NCBI GenBank assembly: GCA_024421085.1
Contig: JAHQYN010000018.1
Span: 1-41,527 of the forward strand
DNA from: Acidimicrobiia bacterium
Lineage (GTDB): Bacteria > Actinomycetota > Acidimicrobiia > Acidimicrobiales > Aldehydirespiratoraceae
Direction of reading: 5' to 3'
DNA: 41,527 bases
A model generated the notes under the pieces. The model made no database searches and was not told the DNA's origin. It was given only the letters and a program-made list of their open reading frames with translations. The position numbers were made by a program, and so were the translations under genes. Of the stretch, positions 18,452 through 28,006 are shown piece after piece; within the stretch, counting starts at the first letter, position 1; every line of letters starts with the position of its first letter.

Positions 18452-18639
18452 CGGCTGACCCTATCCATGCGAGCATCCCTCGCGCACATGCCCGGGCTGC
18501 GTCGCTGCCAGCAGAGCCGATCTGGAGGTCGCCTGCCGTCGAAAGACGGTGGCGGCTGAAGCGACACAGCCTGCTAGCGACAAGCGGTTGGACCGTCGAT
18601 CCATGGGGTGGAAACGAAGCCCGGCCTATCCTGTCGGCC

Positions 18640-19110
18640 ATGACACACGAAGTAGGATACCTGCCGCGGCTGGCGAGCTGGCGAGAGTTCGTCGACTACA
18701 TGGAGGGCCATCCTGTGCCTAGCGCAGCCGATGTCGAGTATCCAGACACCGGACGCAAGCTGGTCAAGACCTACGTGCTGGAGACCGCCGGCAGCGACCG
18801 GCAGATGCCGGACCTAGCGAGCAGGTTCGCTGGCCGTGTGCGTCTGCAACGTCTCGACGACACGCTGAATCGCGTTGAGGATGCCGACCACAACGGAGAG
18901 GTAGCGGCAGCGACAGATGTTGTGTCCAATGCTCTGCAGAGTCTCGGCGGATTCCAAAGGCGGAGCAGAGATACGATCTCGTTGTCGCTCTCAAGCTACG
19001 AGGAGCAAGCGGAAGTTGTGAAGTTCCTGGAACAGGCTAATCCAGCCGACAAGATGACGAATCTGGAAGCAGCAGTCAACGAAGCACCAAGGCTCTTCGA
19101 TGCCTATTGA
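18640..19110 (+). CDS. Uncharacterised protein between PLD-like gene and drmA
   Basis: MTHEVGYLPRLASWREFVDYMEGHPVPSAADVEYPDTGRKLVKTYVLETAGSDRQMPDLASRFAGRVRLQRLDDTLNRVEDADHNGEV...; ORF with plausible protein composition, divergent from the PLD gene. Confidence 0.6.
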   Translation: MTHEVGYLPRLASWREFVDYMEGHPVPSAADVEYPDTGRKLVKTYVLETAGSDRQMPDLASRFAGRVRLQRLDDTLNRVEDADHNGEVAAATDVVSNALQSLGGFQRRSRDTISLSLSSYEEQAEVVKFLEQANPADKMTNLEAAVNEAPRLFDAY

Positions 19111-19220
19111 GTCAGCCCACATCACTCTCGGTGATCCCGAGAAAGTCGCCGCGATCGGTGTCGCCAGATGAGGCCATTATCCCAACGACTCTGCAGATGG
19201 CTGCGTAGCCTGACTTGCGA

Positions 19221-22200
19221 ATGAACGCTGAATCCCCGTCGCCGTCGACCGCCTTCACCGACTCCCCAGCGGTGCGCGTGTACCTCGTGGACGCGCTGAG
19301 GTTCGACCTGGTCGGGCCGAGGCACGGGCATGAGTTGGCCGAAGAGATGCTGCCGGGCTGGGTACGGCCGTCCAACTGGTATCTGACCGGGTTCTTGGTT
19401 CCTTCTGACACGCCCTTCGAGTTGCGGTCCGACACAGACGCGGACGACCCGCTCGATGAGACACCCGACAACGCGGGACTTGCAGAGGAGTCCTCGGAAG
19501 AGCGCTCAGCCGCCAAGCGTGGGTTCTTCCCGTCCTCGATCGGCCTGAGCTTCCTCGTGTCGAGCGAGTCGGATGATCTTGTGGTGACAGTCCGCTGGGG
19601 CGACTACGAGAGAGACGAGTACCAGGGTCCCGACGGCAAATCTGTCGAGGTGTGGCAGCGACACCCGCAGGAGCGCACTGTGGCCGTAGCGCTGTCGAAG
19701 CCGGTTGCTGACCATCCAGTGCCTGATTCGGGCGGGTTGCGGCTGCACGTCGTCTTGCGGGCCGTCGAGACGGAGCGGTTAGCGGGGCTGGCGGCGGGCA
19801 CCCGGTCGGTGTCGGTGTTCTTGATCAACGGCCGGAGATCTCAAGCCGGCAGTCCCGACGACCCGGACAGCGCCGATGACGCTGTGCGGGCCTATACCTT
19901 CCAGGCCGAAATCGAGGTGTCCGGTGACGTAGCCTTCGTGCCACGGCCTGATCCGCGCGGAGCGGTGGCCACCGACTGGGACGACCAGGTTGCCGACCTG
20001 CACTACTCCGACGTGCCCGCGTACGCCACGGGCCACGGAACCTCCGCGGACTGGGAAACGATTAACGGCGAGTGCCATGTGCTTCGCACGACATGGATCC
20101 CGAGCGCGACAGTGGCCAAGACCGAGACGGTGGCCGTGTCGGAGGTGGTACTCTCGATGGAGACGCTTGGTGTCCTCGCTGACGGGCAGGCAGCCCGATC
20201 CGCCCTTGAGCCGCTGGTGGAACATTACCGCGACTGGATCGAAACTCAGAGCACCGGGCTCGGCATCCTCGGCGACGATGCGCGCGAGACGGCTGAGGAG
20301 TTGTTGCGGCGAGCCGCACTCGCGGCGGACCGTATCGAGCGAGGGATTGGCATGCTGGCCTCTGATCCGGATGCCCTGGATGCCTTCAGAGTCGCCAACC
20401 GCGCCGTTGCTCGCGCTCTGCGCCGACGCGCTCTCCTGCCTGACAACGACCATGCTGACGGTGAGGGCCCGAACTGGCGCGCCTTTCAGCTCGCGTTCAT
20501 CCTGCTGAACGTCGGCGGGTTGATCGATTCTCGCGACCCTGAACGAGAGACTGTCGATCTGTTGTTCTTCCCGACAGGCGGCGGCAAGACGGAGGCCTAC
20601 CTGGGCCTGGCCGCGTTCACGATCGTTCTGCGCCGGTTACGGCATCCGGGCAACAGCGGACTAGAGGGCGCGGGAGTCGCGGTGATCATGCGCTACACCC
20701 TGCGCCTGTTAACGCTCGATCAGCTAGCTCGGGCCGCTGGGCTAGTGTGCGCTCTGGAGCTCGAGCGGGCAAACGACCCTGGCCGTTACGGCACCTGGCC
20801 GGTGGAGATCGGATTGTGGGTGGGCAAAGCGGCGACGCCCAATGTGATGGGCCGCAAGGGAGACAGTCGATCAGACACCGCCCGATCGAAGACCAGCCAG
20901 TTCAAGTCCAACCCTCACAGCAAGCCTTCCCCGATCCCGCTGGAGAGTTGCCCCTGGTGCGCGACGCGCTTTGAACGGTCGTCGTTCACGCTGCTGCCCG
21001 ACGACGATCAGCCCACGGAGTTGCGGATCGTGTGCGCGAACTTCGAATGCGACTTCAGCGGGGACCGGCCTCTGCCGATCCTGGCTGTGGATGAGCCCAT
21101 CTACCGCCGCTTGCCGTGCTTCCTGATCGCCACCGTGGACAAGTTCGCGTCGCTGCCTTTCACAGGGCAGACCGGCGCACTGCTAGGCGGCGCGGTGCGA
21201 CACGACACCACCGGTTTCTACGGCGCCGCCGAGCCGAGGAAGGGCAGGCCGCTGCAACGGCCACTGGCGGGCCCCGATCTTGTGATCCAGGACGAACTGC
21301 ATCTTATCTCAGGCCCGCTCGGAACGATGGTCGGACTGTACGAGACGATGATCGAGGCGCTCTGCACCCGAACCGCCGCTATCGCAAAGGAGGTTGCGAA
21401 CGACTCAAGCGAGGTTGCTACCCGCCCGGTGCGCCCCAAGATCGTGGCCTCGACCGCTACGGTGCACCAGGCCCAAGACCAGATCCAGGCCCTGTTCGCG
21501 CGGTCGAGCACACAAGTCTTCCCGCCGCCTGGGCCTGACCGTCGAGACTCGTTCTTCGCGCAAGTCATCCCAGCAGAGCAGATACCCGGCCGGCTTTATC
21601 TCGGTATCTCGTCGCCCGGCCGGAGCCCAAAGGTGCTGATGCGCCGGGTGTGGCTGGCGCTCATGGGCGCCGCCGAGCGCGCCTATCGCGACGCGGGCGG
21701 GCACCGCAACCACGGCAACCCGGCCGATCCGTACATGACTGTGCTGGGCTACTTCAACAGCCTGCGGGAACTGGGCGGCGCGCGCCGGATCCTCGAGGAA
21801 GAGGTGCAGCACACGGTAAGGACCTACGGCCTGCGGCGGCGCATCGGCCAGCCGAGAGGATCCTTCCAGGACCGGCGAACGATGTCCGATGTCGTCGAGT
21901 TGACTTCCCGCGTGTCCACCGACAAGGTGGCGCAGGCCCGGCACCGGCTGAGTCTCGGTGCCCACCAGAGCGGGCGCGTTGATAGCGCAATCGCCACCAA
22001 CATGATCTCGGTGGGCCTCGACATCACCAGGCTAGGGCTGATGGTGGTGGTCGGCCAGCCGAGAACCCACGCCGAGTACATACAGGCCACCAGCCGGGTC
22101 GGACGCGATGATCAGAGGCCAGGACTCGTGGTGACGTTGCTGAACGTCCACAAACCCCGCGACCGCTCCCACTACGAGCGGTTCCGGCATTATCACGAGA

Positions 22201-22706
22201 CCTTTTACCGGTCAGTGGAGGTGTCAAGCGTGACCCCGTTCTCGTCCCGGGCGCTTGACCGGGGCCTTGCGGGCGCGATGGTGGGTCTGGCCCGACATTC
22301 CGAGCCTTCGCTCACTCCCCCGGCTGGCGTGGCTTCACTGGAGACCGTACGGGCCATCATCGAACAGGTTCTGCTCGACGACTTCTTGGAGCGGGTCGAC
22401 AATCAGCCGATCGCGGATGCTGGGGAACGGGCCGAGCGGATTCACAGCGTGCGGTTGAGAATCGTCGATCTGCTCGACTCGTGGATCACCGTGGTCGACG
22501 ACTACCGGTCGACCAACACGGCCGTCAAGTACCAGCAGTACGAGCGGCTCCCGGGTCGACCCCTGCTTCGCGAGATGCTCGACACGGACTTCGAGTCTCC
22601 ACACCATCGCAAGTTCCGGGCAAATCGATCCCTGAGGGATGTGGAGCCCGAGGTGAACGTCTACATCGATCCCCTGATTGCATCCCGCCAGACCGGCGAG
22701 GGGTGA
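19221..22706 (+). CDS. drmA: DISARM helicase-domain protein DrmA
   Basis: DLLFFPTGGGKTEAYLGLAAFTIVLRRLR Walker A; LVIQDELHLISGPLGTMVGLYE; IATNMISVGLDITRLGLMVVVGQPRTHAEYIQATSRVGRD helicase C-terminal motifs; followed by drmB and drmC. Confidence 0.92.
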   Translation: MNAESPSPSTAFTDSPAVRVYLVDALRFDLVGPRHGHELAEEMLPGWVRPSNWYLTGFLVPSDTPFELRSDTDADDPLDETPDNAGLAEESSEERSAAKRGFFPSSIGLSFLVSSESDDLVVTVRWGDYERDEYQGPDGKSVEVWQRHPQERTVAVALSKPVADHPVPDSGGLRLHVVLRAVETERLAGLAAGTRSVSVFLINGRRSQAGSPDDPDSADDAVRAYTFQAEIEVSGDVAFVPRPDPRGAVATDWDDQVADLHYSDVPAYATGHGTSADWETINGECHVLRTTWIPSATVAKTETVAVSEVVLSMETLGVLADGQAARSALEPLVEHYRDWIETQSTGLGILGDDARETAEELLRRAALAADRIERGIGMLASDPDALDAFRVANRAVARALRRRALLPDNDHADGEGPNWRAFQLAFILLNVGGLIDSRDPERETVDLLFFPTGGGKTEAYLGLAAFTIVLRRLRHPGNSGLEGAGVAVIMRYTLRLLTLDQLARAAGLVCALELERANDPGRYGTWPVEIGLWVGKAATPNVMGRKGDSRSDTARSKTSQFKSNPHSKPSPIPLESCPWCATRFERSSFTLLPDDDQPTELRIVCANFECDFSGDRPLPILAVDEPIYRRLPCFLIATVDKFASLPFTGQTGALLGGAVRHDTTGFYGAAEPRKGRPLQRPLAGPDLVIQDELHLISGPLGTMVGLYETMIEALCTRTAAIAKEVANDSSEVATRPVRPKIVASTATVHQAQDQIQALFARSSTQVFPPPGPDRRDSFFAQVIPAEQIPGRLYLGISSPGRSPKVLMRRVWLALMGAAERAYRDAGGHRNHGNPADPYMTVLGYFNSLRELGGARRILEEEVQHTVRTYGLRRRIGQPRGSFQDRRTMSDVVELTSRVSTDKVAQARHRLSLGAHQSGRVDSAIATNMISVGLDITRLGLMVVVGQPRTHAEYIQATSRVGRDDQRPGLVVTLLNVHKPRDRSHYERFRHYHETFYRSVEVSSVTPFSSRALDRGLAGAMVGLARHSEPSLTPPAGVASLETVRAIIEQVLLDDFLERVDNQPIADAGERAERIHSVRLRIVDLLDSWITVVDDYRSTNTAVKYQQYERLPGRPLLREMLDTDFESPHHRKFRANRSLRDVEPEVNVYIDPLIASRQTGEG

Positions 22707-22708
22707 GC

Positions 22709-24487
22709 ATGGCCGCGGACGGGAAGTTACGCCAGAGCCAAGTGATCACCACCTACGGGCCGGGCGCGCTCATAGATCTGCCCCACGATGCCGCCATAGT
22801 CGGCGGGCTTGAGACCTGGCCGAACCCGAGCCAGCTCGACGAGATCGTCGATCCGCGCCTCTCCAGCCTCCTGCAGAACATCACGGAGGTTCCGGAACCT
22901 CGCTTGTACGCGCCGCCGCCGCAACCTGAGCAGCCGTGGCTGCCGAGGCGAGGCATCGGTGCATGGCGCTTCCCGGAGTGGTTCGTAGTGCAAGAGGCCG
23001 ACGACGGGGACGAACAGCAGCGCTCGCGCCGACTGGTTCATCGCAGATCACTGGAGAAGGGACGATTCGAGCGAAGGCCGGTGGTGCCCACACGGTTCGT
23101 GCGGGCCTGCCCGCGGGGCCATGTTGACGACCTGGACTGGAGAGGCTTCGTGCACGGCAGCGAGGCCTGCGTGCGCCAACTCTGGCTCGACGAACGAGGC
23201 ACGACCGGAGATTTGGCCGACCTAGTCGTGCGATGTGAATGCGGGAAGTCTCGACGTCTCTATGAGGCCACCGAGTTCAGCCAGCGGCCCCTGGGCACCT
23301 GCCGAGGCAAGCGCCCCTGGCTCGGTCTCGACACCGAAGAACAGTGCGACCAGCCCAGCCGACTGCTGATCCGCACAGCCACCAACGCCTACTTCTCCCA
23401 GGTTGTGAGTGTCCTGTCGTTGCCCGACCGAGGCTCGGCCGTCGAGCAGGCCGTAAGGGGGCTCTGGGACGATCTACAGATCGTGGACAGTCCCGCCGAC
23501 CTCGCCTTCATCAAGAAGAAGCCGCTCGTGACCGACACTCTCAGCCTGTTCTCCGACGACGAGGTAATGCGGACAGTCGAGCAGATCAAGCGAGGCGACC
23601 CACATCAGCGCTCAGTCAAGGAGGCAGAGCTCGAAGCCCTGCTCGCCGCGCCCGAAGGCTACGGCGAAGATGTGCCCGTTGACCCGGACTTCCACGCCCG
23701 GCGGCTGCCAGCGAGCGCTTGGCAGCGCGCCGGATCTCAGCTGAGTAGTGCCGTCGAGGGGGTCGTGCAGATCCACCGGCTACGCGAGGTTCAGGCCCTC
23801 ATCGGCTTCACCCGCTTCGAGGCCGCGGTGCGAGACATCCACGGCGAGTACGACACCGATGTGGAACGCGCCGACATCGCCGTCGAACCGCAGTGGTTCC
23901 CCGCAGTCGAGAACCGCGGCGAGGGCCTGTTCGTGCAACTGCGCTCGGCGGCAGTGTCCGCATGGCTGGATCGCCCGGTTGTGGCTGAGCGACTCGCCGT
24001 CCTGAATGGCCAGCACGACGCTTGGCAGAAGGACCGTCCCCGCCCCCGCGCCTTCGTCGGCGGGCCGTATGTGCTTCTGCACACGTTGGCGCACCTGTTG
24101 ATCCAGTCGATGGCCATGCGCTGCGGCTATCCGGCCAGCTCGATCCGCGAGCGCATCTACGTTGAGGACAGACAGTACGGGCTGATGCTGTACACCGGAA
24201 CTCCCGACGCCGAAGGCACGCTAGGAGGCCTGGTGGCGCAGGCCCGGCACTTCGAGGATCACCTCGCCCACGCGCTCGAGATGGGGCTGCTGTGCTCGAA
24301 CGACCCGATCTGCGCGCAGCACGTCGCTAGCGAAGACCACGACCAGCGTGGTCTGCAAGGCGCGGCGTGCCACGGCTGCGCCCTGATCGCCGAGCCCTCC
24401 TGCGAGATGCGCAACGACTACCTGGACCGAGCGCTGGTGGTGCCCGTTCTCGGTCTCCCCGACGCCGCGTTCTTCCCCCGGCCGTGA
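22709..24487 (+). CDS. drmB: DISARM DUF1998-domain protein DrmB
   Basis: MAADGKLRQSQVITTYGPGALIDLPHDAAIVGGLETW; FVRACPRGHVDDLDW; FVGGPYVLLHTLAHLLIQSMAMRCGYPASSIRERIY; GAACHGCALIAEPSCEMRNDYLDRALV. Confidence 0.93.
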   Translation: MAADGKLRQSQVITTYGPGALIDLPHDAAIVGGLETWPNPSQLDEIVDPRLSSLLQNITEVPEPRLYAPPPQPEQPWLPRRGIGAWRFPEWFVVQEADDGDEQQRSRRLVHRRSLEKGRFERRPVVPTRFVRACPRGHVDDLDWRGFVHGSEACVRQLWLDERGTTGDLADLVVRCECGKSRRLYEATEFSQRPLGTCRGKRPWLGLDTEEQCDQPSRLLIRTATNAYFSQVVSVLSLPDRGSAVEQAVRGLWDDLQIVDSPADLAFIKKKPLVTDTLSLFSDDEVMRTVEQIKRGDPHQRSVKEAELEALLAAPEGYGEDVPVDPDFHARRLPASAWQRAGSQLSSAVEGVVQIHRLREVQALIGFTRFEAAVRDIHGEYDTDVERADIAVEPQWFPAVENRGEGLFVQLRSAAVSAWLDRPVVAERLAVLNGQHDAWQKDRPRPRAFVGGPYVLLHTLAHLLIQSMAMRCGYPASSIRERIYVEDRQYGLMLYTGTPDAEGTLGGLVAQARHFEDHLAHALEMGLLCSNDPICAQHVASEDHDQRGLQGAACHGCALIAEPSCEMRNDYLDRALVVPVLGLPDAAFFPRP

Positions 24488-25275
24488 CCTTCCCGGGCGC
24501 GCATCTAGCAGCGCTGCCGCTTCATCGGCGGCGACGGCTCGTGGATGCCATCGAGACCGGGATGCTCCCGGACGCTCCCTCGGCGGCGGCCCTGTGGTCG
24601 GTGCTCGGACAGCGAGGCGAGGTAGACCATGTCCGCGACGACCTGATCGCTCTCAAGGGCGTCGGCGTCGTCGGTCCGGCGGTAGCGGTATGGCTGAGGG
24701 CTCTGGAACTCGCCCAGGCACGGGCGCCTGTGCCGGACCTGGTTTGGTCCGGTCCCGAGGTACCGGGGCTGCACGCACGTGACACTCGCCGGGTCTACGA
24801 AGAGCTGGTGCGAAGCGCGCGGGATTCGGTGTGGATGAGCACCTATGGCTACTTCGACGGCCCGCGCGCCTTCGCGGACCTGGCTGAGCGTATGGACGCC
24901 GTAGCCGGGCTGCGTGTCGTGTTGATGCTCAATATCCAGCGCGCCCGAGGCGACACCACAGCATCCGACCATCTCGTACGGCGCTTCGCCGACCGATTCT
25001 GGGGCACCGACTGGCCCGGCCAGTCCAAGCCGGTCGTCTACTACGATCCGCGCTCCCTCGATACCGACAGACCTACCGGTGTCTTACACGCCAAGGCACT
25101 CGTAGCGGACGACGCGGCCGTGTTCATAACATCAGGCAACCTCACCGAGGCAGCCCTTGACCGCAATATCGAACTGGGTCTCCTGATCCGAGACCCGACC
25201 CTGGCCAAGACGACAACCACCCACTTCCAAGCCTTGATCGACCGCGACCTGCTGCGCCCACTCCCAGAGGAATGA
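24484..25275 (+). CDS. drmC: DISARM phospholipase D-like protein DrmC
   Basis: GTG start overlapping drmB stop; single HKD VLHAKALVADDAAVFITSGNLTEAALDRNIELGLLI. Confidence 0.92.
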   Translation: MTFPGAHLAALPLHRRRRLVDAIETGMLPDAPSAAALWSVLGQRGEVDHVRDDLIALKGVGVVGPAVAVWLRALELAQARAPVPDLVWSGPEVPGLHARDTRRVYEELVRSARDSVWMSTYGYFDGPRAFADLAERMDAVAGLRVVLMLNIQRARGDTTASDHLVRRFADRFWGTDWPGQSKPVVYYDPRSLDTDRPTGVLHAKALVADDAAVFITSGNLTEAALDRNIELGLLIRDPTLAKTTTTHFQALIDRDLLRPLPEE

Positions 25276-25709
25276 ACCGGTGTCCGCTGGTGGCACGCCC
25301 ACCTGCGCTGAAGCAACGCCAAGGTCCCAGACACCCGACCCGCTCGCCGAGCAACGCCGCGAAAGCGCCCGAGTACGATCCCGGCGACGCCGCCGCGGGG
25401 GCGTCCTGGCCGCACAACCAGCACGAAATCCGACCACATTCACCACGCGCGGGAACATCTGTTGAGAGAGCACTAGCTGGCTTCGATTGATCGCTCGCGG
25501 GTCGCTAGCGGCGCTTCGTGTTCACGCGGGGAGTCTGGGGCGGTTTCGAGCTGCCTCCGAGTGATCGCTCGGGGCTCGGTTGCGGCTGCGGTTCTGCGCC
25601 CCTAGCCTGGATGTCGCTGTTTGGTTGTCGACGACGAGTCGTATCTCGTGCGACCTTGGTTGTTACTTGCCGGATGCAGCACCACTCACGATCATGAGGA
25701 GACGAATCC

Positions 25710-27212
25710 GTGGAAACCGCGGAGATGCGCCGGTCGACCCTTCAACGCAAGGACCGCGAAGAACTCACCGAAATCGCCGTCACGCTCGGAACGAAACCCC
25801 CGCCGAGGGCACGCAAGGGCGAGATCATCGACCTCATACTCGACCTGGTGAACGGCGGAGACGGCGCCCCCCTCGGTGACCCGCCCGCGACCGAGGACCA
25901 GTCGAACGCCGAGGGCGCCGGTTCCGCGCCCGATGAGACCGTCGACCAGCAGGAGGCGGCAAGTCCCACCAGCAAGCCTGACCTGAGATCGGCGGGCAAC
26001 GGCGAGCCCGCTTCGCAAGCAACGGAGACCGAAGCGGGTAACAGGCGTCGGCGCCGTCGGGGTCGCGAGCGGGAGAACAACAGGGACACCGGCGAAGTCT
26101 GGAACGGCGATGTGGTGCCGGTTGCGGGCTATCTTGAACTGCGACCCGAGGGATACGGGTTCCTGCGGGTCAACGGAGCGCTCCCGTCCAAGGACGACGC
26201 CTACGTGCCGGTGAAGATGGTCCGGCAGTACAAACTCGACAAGGGCGTGCATCTGAGCGGCACCTCGCGCCCCGCGGGACGCAACGAGAAGAACCCCGCA
26301 ATGGTGGATCTGTTCACGGTCAACGGCGGCGCACCCGAAACCGCTGTCGAGCGCGTGGCCTTCGATGAACTGGTACCGGTGTTCCCCGACGAGCGCCTCG
26401 TGCTGGCGGGCACCCAGGAGCCTGGAGACCCCACGGCACCGATAGTCGATCTTTTGACCCCGCTGGGGAAGGGTCAGAGGGCGTTGGTCGCGTCACCGCC
26501 GAGGGCGGGCAAGACCACGGTGCTCAAGCACCTGGTCCGGTCGCTCGAAGTCAACCACAGTGACCTCGAGTTGCTTGTCCTGCTGGTCGACGAGCGTCCC
26601 GAGGACATCACCGACATGAGCCGCTGGGTGCGCAGCGGTGAGGTGGTCGGTGCCCCATTCGATCAGCCGACCGATGAGCAGATCACGATCGCGGAGATGA
26701 CGGTCGAGAGGGCCAAGCGAATGGTTGAGGACGGCAAAGACGTCTGTCTCGTCGTCGATGGCATCACCCGTCTGGCCCGCGCCCACATTCTCGAGGCTTC
26801 CCACAGCGGCCGTTCGGGGTCGGGCGGAATCGACAGGTCGGTGGTCCACGCATGCAAGCGTTTCCTGGGCGCGGCCCGCAACATCGAGGGCGGTGGTTCG
26901 TTGACGATCATCGGCACGATCGTCGTCGACAGCGGGAGCTCGGTCGACGAGTTGGTCTATGAGGAGTTGGCCAACACCGCGAACCTGGAGTTGCGGCTGT
27001 CGCGGGCGCTGGCGGTCCGCCGGGTCTATCCGGCTGTCGACATTGCCGCCTCCGGGACTCACAACGAGGAGATCCTGATGGTGCCCGCGGAGCTTGAGGA
27101 GGCCCGTGAGTTGAGGCGGCGTCTGATGACTGTCGCTGCGGCCGAGGAGTCAGCCCCCGGCGATGATGTGCTGGCGCTGCTGAACGAGCTTTCGGCCACC
27201 GATGCCAACTGA
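25710..27212 (+). CDS. rho: Transcription termination factor Rho
   Basis: GTG start; YGFLRVNG RNA-binding domain, GKGQRALVASPPRAGKTTVLKHL Walker A, LLVDERPEDITDMSR; arginine-rich N-terminal insert. Confidence 0.97.
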   Translation: METAEMRRSTLQRKDREELTEIAVTLGTKPPPRARKGEIIDLILDLVNGGDGAPLGDPPATEDQSNAEGAGSAPDETVDQQEAASPTSKPDLRSAGNGEPASQATETEAGNRRRRRRGRERENNRDTGEVWNGDVVPVAGYLELRPEGYGFLRVNGALPSKDDAYVPVKMVRQYKLDKGVHLSGTSRPAGRNEKNPAMVDLFTVNGGAPETAVERVAFDELVPVFPDERLVLAGTQEPGDPTAPIVDLLTPLGKGQRALVASPPRAGKTTVLKHLVRSLEVNHSDLELLVLLVDERPEDITDMSRWVRSGEVVGAPFDQPTDEQITIAEMTVERAKRMVEDGKDVCLVVDGITRLARAHILEASHSGRSGSGGIDRSVVHACKRFLGAARNIEGGGSLTIIGTIVVDSGSSVDELVYEELANTANLELRLSRALAVRRVYPAVDIAASGTHNEEILMVPAELEEARELRRRLMTVAAAEESAPGDDVLALLNELSATDAN

Positions 27213-27320
27213 TGCCAACGCCGACCGATGCCAACGCCGACCGATGCCAACGCCGACCGATGCCAACGCCGACCGATGCCAACGCCGACCGATGCCAACG
27301 CCGACCGATGCCAACGCCAA
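27209..27320 (+). repeat. 16-bp tandem repeat, 7 copies, starting at the rho stop codon
   Basis: ccgatgccaacgccga unit repeated at 27225, 27241, 27257, 27273, 27289 with variant end units at 27209 and 27305. Confidence 0.96.
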
Positions 27321-27379
27321 CTGATGCTGGCGCGCAGGTTGTGGCTCGGAACTGGGGTCCTAGAATCATGGGGCTATGA
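27212..27379 (+). other. Repeat-encoded mini-ORF (55 aa) bridging rho and rpmE
   Basis: MPTPTDANADRCQRRP x2 then [26 protein letters not shown] overlaps rho TGA (TGATG), stop overlaps rpmE ATG (ATGA). Confidence 0.5.
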
Positions 27380-27636
27380 AGCCTGACACCCATCCCGAGT
27401 ACCGCACGGTCGTGTTCCAGGACACTTCGGCGGGCACTTCGTTCCTGACGCGGTCCACGATTGAGACGAGAGAGTCGATCGTCTGGGAGGACGGCAACGA
27501 ATATCCGCTCGCCAAGGTGGAGATCTCCAGCGAGAGCCATCCGTTCTACACGGGCCAGATGAAGATCGTCGACACCGCGGGCCGGGTCGAGCGTTTCGAG
27601 AAGCGTTACGGCAGACGCAAGAAGCTCGAGTCCTGA
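27376..27636 (+). CDS. rpmE2: 50S ribosomal protein L31 type B
   Basis: [60 protein letters not shown]; no CxxC zinc motif, KRYGRRK end. Confidence 0.95.
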   Translation: MKPDTHPEYRTVVFQDTSAGTSFLTRSTIETRESIVWEDGNEYPLAKVEISSESHPFYTGQMKIVDTAGRVERFEKRYGRRKKLES

Positions 27637-27739
27637 GGTTGGCAGCGCAGGCGCTTGGCAATAGATTGTGCATCAATTCACGAGCGGGCACCGTCGGCCC
27701 AAACTCACGCCGTCGGCCGAACTCAAAGGGGGTCTTACC

Positions 27740-28006
27740 GTGGACGAACGGGAGCAACGCGAGATGCACAAGGGCGCGGGCGATGCCTTCGCGGCAGCCT
27801 TTGAGATGATCGTCACGCCCGCTCTGTTCGGCCTGTTCGGCTGGTGGCTCATCGACCGCCCCCTCGGCTTGTTTCCAGTCTTCACGCTGGTTCTCGCCGG
27901 GATCGCGCTCGCCTATGAGACTCAGAAGCTGTGTGCGTCCTACCGCCGCTCGCTCGACGAGGCACTGCAGCAGCGTCGTGCTGGCTACGGGCAGGGTCCG
28001 CAATGA
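27740..28006 (+). CDS. AtpZ/AtpI-like small membrane protein of the ATP synthase operon
   Basis: GTG start; MDEREQREMHKGAGDAFAAAFEMIVTPALFGLFGWWLIDRPLGLFPVFTLVLAGIALAYE; two TM helices, first in atp operon. Confidence 0.65.
   Translation: MDEREQREMHKGAGDAFAAAFEMIVTPALFGLFGWWLIDRPLGLFPVFTLVLAGIALAYETQKLCASYRRSLDEALQQRRAGYGQGPQ

Noticed and set aside
25276-25709. ORFs in the drmC-rho spacer (25132..25473, 25272..25490, 25580..25879)
   Set aside because: No recognisable protein features; overlapping in several frames; more likely rho promoter/leader.
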